Shown here in pieces: positions 57,542-64,000 of a stretch of DNA of 64,000 nt. The position numbers were made by a program, and so were the translations under genes. Each line of letters begins with the position of its first letter. Within the stretch, counting starts at the first letter, position 1. The notes under the pieces are model-generated. The model ran no database searches and was not told the origin of the DNA. It saw nothing but the letters and a program-made list of their open reading frames with translations. The stretch is from contig CAYRMD010000007.1 of assembly GCA_964425225.1 (NCBI GenBank), positions 1-64,000 of the forward strand, written 5' to 3'. This DNA comes from BPJU01 sp964425225. Its GTDB lineage: Bacteria > Planctomycetota > Planctomycetia > Pirellulales > Pirellulaceae.

Positions 57542-59272
57542 TTACGGCCTTTGGCCGGCACCCACTGTCTGAAACGCTTCGGCCTTTTGCCGCAAAGCCT
57601 CTGGACCACAACGGTGACAGAATTCCCCAAACGACTCGCCCGGCTGGCGTGCCTCACGAAAGTATAACAACAGCGGAACAATCGTGGGCACGACCTCTTC
57701 CAGGGGAACCAGATCCTTATAAAGAAAATTGAGCCGGTCTCCCAAGAGGCGTCCGCCAACGTAGATGGCGTATCGATTCCGAGCACGACCCACCAAACCA
57801 ATGTCGCAGTTATAGGGACGAGCACACCCGTTGGGACAACCGGTCATACGCACCGTCATGCGTTCGTCGGCAAGTCCCAACCGCTCTAAAGCCTGCTCCA
57901 GCTCGTCGATCACTTGAGGCAGGACCCGTTCGGACTCCGTGATCGATAAGTTGCACGTTGGCCACGCCGTGCATGCCATAGACCAGCGGCGTACCTGCGA
58001 GATTTCCTCCGACAGTGGTACCCCGTGCGACCGTAGAATCCGCACGAGTTCTCCTTTTTGATCCGGCTGAATGTCGGCAAACAGAATGCTTTGATGAGGT
58101 GTCAGGCGGATGGTGGGACGGAGCGTTCGGCAGATTTCGCGAATGGCGCTTTTTAACTGCACCGTATCTGTGTCCTTGATGCGGCCATTCTCGACATTCA
58201 AACCATAGAACCACCGGCCGTCGCCCTGTTCATACCACCCGATGTGATCGTCAAAGTCTCGTACCCGCGCAGGGTGCGGTGGCGCGAGCGATTGACCATA
58301 ATATTCCGCTACTTTCGCCCGAAATGCCTCCATCCCCCAATCGTGTAGAACATATTTTAGCCTGGCCCGTTTTCGGTCCTGACGATTGCCAAAATCACGG
58401 TAGACTCTCACCACCGCCTCGGCCACCACCACAACCTCACTTGGCTCGACAAATGCCAGCGCTTGGCCCAAGGCCGGAAAGGTGTTCTTGTTCGAAGGAG
58501 TAACCCCTTGACCGCCTCCGACAAAAACGTTGTAGCCAATCACCTCGCCTGCCTCGACCACCGCCACGAATCCAAGATCATCCGTCAGCACGTCGACACA
58601 ATTGTCGTCTGGCAGAGCGATAGCCATTTTGAACTTGCGAGGCAAATACTGCCGACCATAAATCGGTTCGACTTTTTCAGGCGGGACCTCCTCAGCACCC
58701 AGCGACAGCTTCTCTGAGTGACCGGTTTGCACGTCGGTAAGCCAGATCTCACCGTAGGCTGGTGTACGGGGGGCAAAATACCTGGCTAATTCGTCAGATA
58801 ATGCCTCGATGGTCGCATGAACCCTTGTTTTAAAAGGTGCCGGGCAGCACATCACGTTGCGATTGACATCGCCACAGGCGCCGAGCGTGGTAAGATGCAC
58901 CTGGTTGATCCGATGGATCGCTTCCCACAAATTTCGCTTAAGCACGCCGTGTAATTGAAGCCCCTGTCGGCTCGTAATACGCAACGTCGTATTGCCGACC
59001 TGGTCGCACAAATCCAATTCCGCCAAGAGCTGCTCGGCGGTTAAACGACCACCGGGGATTTTGGTGCGCACCATGAAAATGTAATAACGCTCTTGACCTG
59101 AGCGACGATCCCGATCGTCTTCCTGGTACGATCCGTGAAACTTTAAAATCCCAGCACTGAATTCCGAGAAGTGATCGGTCGGTTCGCGTAGCTCATCAGC
59201 GAGCGTGGCGCGCAAGTATCGGCTGGCGATCTTACTGAGTTCGACTTTCGAAAGGCCATCGTGCTCGGCCAT
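57542..59272 (-). CDS. cysI: Assimilatory sulfite reductase, haemoprotein subunit
   Basis: 576 residues; GGGGAG nine bases before the ATG. Reduces sulfite to sulfide with sirohaem and a 4Fe-4S cluster. Two ferredoxin-like halves and the nitrite/sulfite reductase domains are visible: SRQGLQLHGVLK, GDVNRNVMCCPAP, YLPRKFKMAIALPDDNCVDV, GGGQGVTP and the cluster ligands CTAWPTC (Cys434, Cys440) and CPNGC (Cys479, Cys483). Electron donor (NADPH flavoprotein or ferredoxin) cannot be told; no cysJ gene is in the window. It is first in the minus-strand run. Confidence 0.94.
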   Translation of the reverse strand: MAEHDGLSKVELSKIASRYLRATLADELREPTDHFSEFSAGILKFHGSYQEDDRDRRSGQERYYIFMVRTKIPGGRLTAEQLLAELDLCDQVGNTTLRITSRQGLQLHGVLKRNLWEAIHRINQVHLTTLGACGDVNRNVMCCPAPFKTRVHATIEALSDELARYFAPRTPAYGEIWLTDVQTGHSEKLSLGAEEVPPEKVEPIYGRQYLPRKFKMAIALPDDNCVDVLTDDLGFVAVVEAGEVIGYNVFVGGGQGVTPSNKNTFPALGQALAFVEPSEVVVVAEAVVRVYRDFGNRQDRKRARLKYVLHDWGMEAFRAKVAEYYGQSLAPPHPARVRDFDDHIGWYEQGDGRWFYGLNVENGRIKDTDTVQLKSAIREICRTLRPTIRLTPHQSILFADIQPDQKGELVRILRSHGVPLSEEISQVRRWSMACTAWPTCNLSITESERVLPQVIDELEQALERLGLADERMTVRMTGCPNGCARPYNCDIGLVGRARNRYAIYVGGRLLGDRLNFLYKDLVPLEEVVPTIVPLLLYFREARQPGESFGEFCHRCGPEALRQKAEAFQTVGAGQRP

Positions 59273-60135
59273 CGGCCAGGCTCCCCGGGGGTAAAGGACG
59301 ACTAATCTTAAGTAAGTTCATCAATTATATCGTGATTGTATTGCTTATTGAATATATCGGCTAGGACCCTTTTTGGCGACGCCAGATTTTCGGCAGCATA
59401 ACGGCTTTTGCCTGGTGGGGGGTAAGATGGTTAGCCAACCGCTCCCGAGCAAAGGTTCGTGGTTCGCTTTATGCCAGTAAGCCGACTTTAAATCGGGTGG
59501 CAAGCCGCCCCAAACAGGGAGCCGGTTACTTGACACCTTTGTGAACGTTGAGGCTTAGCAGGACGGTCTGAATGACACGCTGTCCAACACGGACTGTGGC
59601 GTTTTACTCGCCGCGTTGTTCTACGCGTTTAAGATTTTTCCGTGAGTGAGAAGATCGCCTAAACACGATTGTGTCAAAGCGATTTTTGAAGCGTGAGGTC
59701 GGACCGCCGCTAACAGTCAAGAAAGAAGCGTGGCCAGTGCATCTTATTCCAGAAACGCGAAGTTGTCCTCGCCGATTGGAGCGGTGCAGTAAAAGATGGG
59801 TTAGGGCCCCGAGCCACTTCGCCTTTGCGGTACGTCCGTTTCAGGGCTACGTACCCGCCAAACGCAGAGCCTATCTAACTTCTACGGTTGGATTATGTGG
59901 AGCGAAGGTTCCGGTCCTAACTGAGCCGACCGGACTCCTGGCTGCAAATTGTGCTGCCGAGCATCCGCAACTTCTTGCTGGAAGCTGCACTTGCTAACTA
60001 TACTTGAGTGAAGGTCTTGCGGTCGATGTTTGCAGTTGAGTCAACCGAAGGGGTGGTCGCTCTGCGTGCGCGTCAGAGTGGTTTTTGGTCGGCCGATGGA
60101 GATCTCCGTTTAACACCAAATAGAGGAGATAACTC
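59273..60135. other. Divergent gap before secreted protein gene
   Basis: About 860 bases with promoters for cysI and for the next plus-strand gene. No gene, riboswitch or main-family repeat recognised. Confidence 0.4.
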
Positions 60136-61119
60136 GTGCTGGGTATTCACCGTTGGCGATTCTGTTGTTTCTTTGGACTCGCCGTGGCCTTTTTATGGAG
60201 TACGCTTGGGAGCGTACGGGCCCAAACGGTTCGCCCATTGGCTCCCGGAGTCCTAACGGTTATCCAGCCGGAAATACTTCCGGAAGATACCTTTCAGGGT
60301 CCGGTTGCCCTGAGCGAAATCACCAAGGGGGCAGCCCATTTAATGTGGAGGCCTCATACGTTGGCTACCACAGAAACGTTAGATGCGATGGCGCGCAACG
60401 TGGTGTTTCGCCGCTCGGTATGGGGCTTAGAATTCTCGTTCAAACCGTTGCGTATGATCTATATCGACCTACCGCATCCCTCGGGCCGCTTGGACCAAAA
60501 ACTGGTTTGGTACATGGTCTATCGCGTTCGCTATTGGGGCAAAGATCTGGTACCGGCACCCGTACGAGATGCGTTTGGGAACGAAACCTTCCCGGGAACC
60601 GTAGAAGGTACCAGCAGTCCGCGTTTTTTTCCGTTTTTTCTCTTACGGAGTCACGACCTTAATAAAGAGTATTTGGATGTGGTCTTGCCCTCGACTAAGC
60701 AAGCAATCATGGCCAGGGAACGACCCGGTGTAGCCTTGTACGATTCGGTGGAAATTACTCAACAACCAGTTCCATTGGCGACGGATTCGTCGGACGTTGG
60801 TCTATGGGGCTATGTGACATGGATCGACATTGACCCCCGCGCTACATTTTTGTCGGTCTACGTAGGCGGGCTTACCAACGCGTTTCGATTTGTCGAGGAC
60901 CAAGACGGTTTCAAGCCTGGGGATCCGCCGCTTACGGGTAGACGGTTTCAGCAGAAGTTCTTACAGCTGAATTTTTGGCGGCCGGGAGATTCGGTCTTTC
61001 TCCACGAAGGTGAAATTCGTTTTGGCATTCCTTATGACGCTGATCCCGAGCGGCAGCAAGAACTGATCAGCAAATACGGCCTTCAAGGGCGCCTTGATTA
61101 CCTCTGGGTATTCCGGTAA
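60136..61119 (+). CDS. Secreted protein of unknown function, planctomycete-type
   Basis: 327 residues with GTG start and GAGGAGAT seven bases before it. Signal peptide RWRFCCFFGLAVAFLWSTLGSVRAQ, cleavage after VRA. The mature part has LPHPSGRLDQKLVWYMVYRVRYWG, SPRFFPFFLLRSHDLNKEYLDVVLPS and LQLNFWRPGDSVFLHEGEIRFGIP, and ends in YLWVFR. Beta-rich, no Cys pairs, no enzyme motif. I believe it is a family restricted to planctomycetes, role unknown. It precedes rpmA by 113 bases, but has no obvious link to the ribosome genes. Confidence 0.78.
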   Translation: MLGIHRWRFCCFFGLAVAFLWSTLGSVRAQTVRPLAPGVLTVIQPEILPEDTFQGPVALSEITKGAAHLMWRPHTLATTETLDAMARNVVFRRSVWGLEFSFKPLRMIYIDLPHPSGRLDQKLVWYMVYRVRYWGKDLVPAPVRDAFGNETFPGTVEGTSSPRFFPFFLLRSHDLNKEYLDVVLPSTKQAIMARERPGVALYDSVEITQQPVPLATDSSDVGLWGYVTWIDIDPRATFLSVYVGGLTNAFRFVEDQDGFKPGDPPLTGRRFQQKFLQLNFWRPGDSVFLHEGEIRFGIPYDADPERQQELISKYGLQGRLDYLWVFR

Positions 61120-61232
61120 CGTTTAGTGTTTGTCGACTAGCGGGGTCATAAGTTCCGAGCAATTGATACCAGGCGCTTCTTGGCGCACACAAGGAGCGTA
61201 GCGGCAGCCGATCAGCCGCAAGGAGAGGCGTA

Positions 61233-61499
61233 ATGGCGCATAAGAAAGGTCAAGGCTCCAGCCGCAACGGCCGAGACTCGAACCCCAAATGGCGCGGGGT
61301 CAAGAAATTCGGCGGCGAGCAGGTGATCGCGGGAAACATTTTGGTGCGTCAGGTTGGGACGAAGTTTCGACCGGGCCGCAATGTAGGAATGGGCCGCGAC
61401 TACACGCTGTTTGCTTTGGTCGATGGTGTTGTCCAGTTCGATCAGGGCGGTCGACGTGTCAACGTGATTCCCGTCCCGGCAGACGTCTCGGTTAATTAA
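61233..61499 (+). CDS. rpmA: Ribosomal protein bL27
   Basis: 88 residues; AGGAGAGG before the ATG. Typical bL27: MAHKKGQGSSRNGRDSNPKWRGVKKFGGEQVIAGNILVRQVGTKFRPGRNVGMGRDYTLFALVDGVV. The N-terminus starts directly with the mature AHKKG form, so no Prp-type cleavage is needed. bL21, its usual partner, is not just upstream. Confidence 0.97.
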   Translation: MAHKKGQGSSRNGRDSNPKWRGVKKFGGEQVIAGNILVRQVGTKFRPGRNVGMGRDYTLFALVDGVVQFDQGGRRVNVIPVPADVSVN

Positions 61500-61680
61500 A
61501 CACGTCGACCTTTGGAAGGTACCCCAGGGTTGTGTAGCCGTGGAGGGAACGGCATACAACTCCATGCGCTGCTGGGTGGGTAGTTCTGCCTTCTTGTGCG
61601 GCGGTTCGTGGCCGGTCTATCTTTTGATTTGAGAATCGAGCCCCACAGCGCGAAGCTCAGTATTTTCGAGCCTACCAACG

Positions 61681-62700
61681 ATGTTTGTCGACCGAGTGAC
61701 CATCGAGGTCCAGGGTGGCCGCGGAGGTGACGGTTGCGTCAGCTTCCGGCGTGAAGAGTACGTGCCACGCGGTGGTCCGGATGGGGGTGATGGCGGCAGG
61801 GGCGGGCATGTGATTATTCGTGCGGCTGCAGGAGTCAACCACCTGGCAGCACTGGCGCATCGTAAATTTTGGCGAGCGGCTGATGGTCAACCCGGACGCG
61901 GATCCAGTTGTCACGGCCGTAGCGCCGATGATCTGGTGATCCTGGTACCTCCTGGTACGGTGGTGTTGGATGCCGAGCGCGGCTTTGTCTTAAAGGATTT
62001 GGCCCAGGAAGGTGATGAGTTCGTCGCCGCTCGTGGCGGGAAGGGCGGCTACGGAAACGAGCATTTCAAATCGGCCACGAATCGCGCTCCGCGTACCGCA
62101 ACTCCTGGAGCAGAAGGCGAACAGCGGAAGTTGACGCTCGAACTGAAACTCATTGCCGACGTGGGAATCATCGGAAAACCCAATGCCGGCAAAAGCACCC
62201 TGCTAAGCCGCTTATCGCGGGCACGGCCGGAAATCGCCGATTACCCTTTCACTACCAAACATCCCAACCTGGGACAGGTCGTTGCCGATTGGAACCGTTC
62301 GTTTGTCATGGCCGACATTCCCGGCTTGATCGAGGGAGCGCATCTAGGGGCCGGCCTGGGCCACGAATTTCTGCGGCATATCGAGCGTACGCGGGTGTTG
62401 GTGCATCTTGTGGAACCTTTGCCGGCCGACGAGAGCGATCCGGTCGCTAACTACCAGGCGATTCGCCAGGAGTTGGGCCTCTACAAGGCGGAACTGCTCG
62501 AGCGGCCGGAAATCGTGGCGGTTAGCAAGTGTGAACTTCCCGGTGCCGACAGCATCCAGCAGCGGCTTCGTGATGCGCTCCGGCGCGATGTGCTGCTTAT
62601 CTCGGCCGTCACCGGCCAAGGTCTTAACCAACTGGTACATCGTATCCTCCAGTCGCTAGACGAATCGGCGTCGTATGCACCGGCAGCTCGTAGCCGTTGA
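61681..62700 (+). CDS. obgE: GTPase Obg
   Basis: 339 residues. Obg fold with six glycine-rich strands (VEVQGGRGGDGCVSFRREEYVPRGGPDGGDGGRGGHV), then a G domain: P-loop GKPNAGKS (165-172), YPFTTKHPNLG switch I, DIPGLIEGAHLGAGLGHEFLRHIERT and VSKCELP as the G4 motif, an SKxE form of NKxD. Obg binds the ribosome and acts in large-subunit assembly and stress. No extra C-terminal domain. The rpmA-obgE order is typical. coaX overlaps its last 26 bases. Confidence 0.96.
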   Translation: MFVDRVTIEVQGGRGGDGCVSFRREEYVPRGGPDGGDGGRGGHVIIRAAAGVNHLAALAHRKFWRAADGQPGRGSSCHGRSADDLVILVPPGTVVLDAERGFVLKDLAQEGDEFVAARGGKGGYGNEHFKSATNRAPRTATPGAEGEQRKLTLELKLIADVGIIGKPNAGKSTLLSRLSRARPEIADYPFTTKHPNLGQVVADWNRSFVMADIPGLIEGAHLGAGLGHEFLRHIERTRVLVHLVEPLPADESDPVANYQAIRQELGLYKAELLERPEIVAVSKCELPGADSIQQRLRDALRRDVLLISAVTGQGLNQLVHRILQSLDESASYAPAARSR

Positions 62701-63526
62701 TATCGGTAATTCCCGCTACCATGTCGCTCGTTACCAGCTAACAGCGCTCGATGGGGCGCATAGCGACTTGGTTGCGGTTCCATGGAATGACTCCGCAGAC
62801 ATTGTCTGGCATGGCCCGAACTTAGACACGTTTCCACTGACCGAGTTGCCGGGCGAAGCCTTGTGCTGGTTCTTGGTCTCTGTGAATCGCCAGCGTGAGG
62901 CGGGATTTCGACAGTGGATCGAGCGCCATCGACCTGCTGACCAGGTACACCGTTTGGCGTGGCACCAGATGCAGTTATCGGTCGCCGTGGAACATCCGGA
63001 TCGCGTGGGATTAGACCGTTTGGCAGCAGCGCGAGCGTCGCTGCAATGGCGATCTACTGGACAGCCCGTGATTGTGGTCGACATTGGTACGGCCATTACC
63101 GTGGATTATGTAGATGCGGCTGGCGTATTTCAGGGCGGTGCGATTCTACCTGGAGTTCGAGCCGCTCTAGATGCATTGCATGTGACGACCGATGCTTTGC
63201 CGCGGCTGGTAGATCTTCCTTCGGAAGCGCCGCCTCTGCCAGGAAAAAATACCGAGGTTGCCATTGCGGCTGGGGTTTACTACGGCCTTCGGGCAGCCGT
63301 GGCTGCTTTGGTGAGTCAATTCGTAGCCTACTCGGCTGGCACTCCGCTGGTGCTGGTTACCGGTGCGCGTGAATTTGTCGAGATTCTCAAACCGTGGCAG
63401 GCTCAGTGGGTGCCAGACCTGGTGGTGCGCGGCGTGGCCTTAGCCGGTAAACAATGGCTCGAACAAACCCTGCCCGTAGGCGAAGGGCCGCCCACGGCAC
63501 AGGCCCAGGGACTCGGGTCTGTCTGA
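62675..63526 (+). CDS. coaX: Type III pantothenate kinase
   Basis: 283 residues, overlapping the obgE end by 26 bases, so coupled translation is likely. It phosphorylates pantothenate, first step of coenzyme A synthesis. ASKHA-fold motifs: VAVDIGNSRYHVARY (phosphate-1), HPDRVGLDRLAAARA, VIVVDIGTAITVDYVDAAGVFQGGAILPG (phosphate-2 and Asp), VAIAAGVYYGLRAAVAAL, and LVTGAREF. Key Asp residues are present. The last ~20 residues are extra. Confidence 0.93.
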   Translation: MHRQLVAVDIGNSRYHVARYQLTALDGAHSDLVAVPWNDSADIVWHGPNLDTFPLTELPGEALCWFLVSVNRQREAGFRQWIERHRPADQVHRLAWHQMQLSVAVEHPDRVGLDRLAAARASLQWRSTGQPVIVVDIGTAITVDYVDAAGVFQGGAILPGVRAALDALHVTTDALPRLVDLPSEAPPLPGKNTEVAIAAGVYYGLRAAVAALVSQFVAYSAGTPLVLVTGAREFVEILKPWQAQWVPDLVVRGVALAGKQWLEQTLPVGEGPPTAQAQGLGSV

Positions 63527-63543
63527 CCGCCCCCATAACTGCC

Positions 63544-64000
63544 ATGGACCGACCCACGGTTGCTAGCCTACTTACGCCTGCCGGATCAGCCGCCATTGCC
63601 GTAATTGGCATTGTCGGTCCCCGCGCCGCGCAAGTTCTGCTTCCTTTTGAACCCGCCTCGAAACGCAACCATATCCCACGACCTACAGCCAATCATCTTG
63701 CTCCAGGTCAACTTCGCTTCGGCTATTGGAATCGCCCTGATGGAACTCGGGAAGAGGTGGTCGTAGTGCGCAGGGCGGTCGATCGCTTCGAGTTGCACTG
63801 TCATGGCGGACCGGTATTGGTGGAATGCCTTCTTTCCGACCTGAATGAGCTCGGTTGCCAAATCGTGCCGTGGCAGGATTTCTTTAGAGCCTTTATAAGC
63901 CGTGCTTGGGAGCAGCAGGTATGGGAGCTTCTCAGTCAATCGCGCACCGTCCAGGCAGCCGCCTGTGTGCTGGACCAGGCTGCGGGCGCCCTGGAACGAG
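63544..64000 (+). CDS. MnmE-like tRNA-modification GTPase, 5' part (cut by window end)
   Basis: The frame is open from ATG 63544 to the window end (152 codons). It resembles the folate-binding N-terminal domain of MnmE/TrmE: TVASLLTPAGSAAIAVIGIVGPRA, then REEVVVVRRAVDRFELHCHGGPVLVECLLSDL. The HCHGG phrase is the family hallmark. The usual SYTGEDVVE before it is changed, and conserved starts (ATPPGRGAIGIVR) are altered, so it is a divergent member. The helical and GTPase domains would lie beyond the window. It follows coaX by 17 bases, probably the same transcript. Confidence 0.75.
   Translation, partial: MDRPTVASLLTPAGSAAIAVIGIVGPRAAQVLLPFEPASKRNHIPRPTANHLAPGQLRFGYWNRPDGTREEVVVVRRAVDRFELHCHGGPVLVECLLSDLNELGCQIVPWQDFFRAFISRAWEQQVWELLSQSRTVQAAACVLDQAAGALER

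Noticed and set aside
59345..59536. Possible riboswitch or leader peptide before cysI
   Set aside because: No recognised aptamer core or peptide pattern could be seen by eye.

Overview
The window looks like a chromosomal segment of a planctomycete, probably in or near the Pirellulales. I infer this from several things. The 16S rRNA gene stands alone, with no 23S, 5S or tRNA beside it, as reported for planctomycetes such as Pirellula. The 16S 5' region reads as planctomycete. An ECF sigma factor sits next to a serine/threonine kinase with leucine-rich repeats. There are also a large EF-hand protein and several secreted proteins of a planctomycete type. I cannot name a species.

Layout. 0-5.4 kb: a secreted EF-hand protein, then a minus-strand pair of decayed MurF-like and MurE-like proteins. 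5.4-19 kb: loosely packed DNA with a PTS-IIA/helix-turn-helix fusion, a pseudo-receiver protein, a small lipoprotein, an HtrA-type protease, a soluble kinase, a macro-domain protein, nrdR and a helix-turn-helix/Cys-cluster protein, separated by long stretches of dispersed repeats and transposase debris. 19-23 kb: a mercury-resistance island (merA, a merT fused to two MerP-like domains, a tiny Cys-rich protein and a broken secreted HMA protein). 23.8-31 kb: kinase with leucine-rich repeats, its ECF sigma factor, and a secreted protein made almost wholly of leucine-rich repeats. 31.8-38.7 kb: a TVP38 membrane protein paired with a MerA-like flavoenzyme, tRNA-Glu, a stand-alone carrier/thioesterase protein, aroA and a small receiver-like protein. 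39-45.7 kb: a ketosynthase, then the housekeeping run ffh-rpsP-trmD-rplS-yraN-queC. 46.5-48.1 kb: the lone 16S rRNA gene. 49.6-53.5 kb: S41 protease, a secreted unknown protein and a Tat-exported phosphoesterase. 53.9-59.3 kb: a minus-strand run of sulfite reductase, dipeptidase, FAH-family enzyme and aldehyde dehydrogenase. The last two look like the final steps of an oxidative pentose (Weimberg-type) route. 60-64 kb: a secreted unknown protein, rpmA, obgE, coaX and the start of an mnmE-like gene.

The least explained content is between the genes. A roughly 350-bp element is present four times (near 2.3, 7.1, 18.1 and 53.7 kb) with similar ends and an internal palindrome. Two shorter repeat families are scattered through the gaps, and one of them supplies the last codons of two genes. 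Of the protein systems, the decayed MurE/MurF pair and the MerT-MerP-MerP fusion with its Cys-rich partner are the most unusual. I did not find one self-evident new defence or mobile system. No computation was run: all family calls come from reading motifs by eye.
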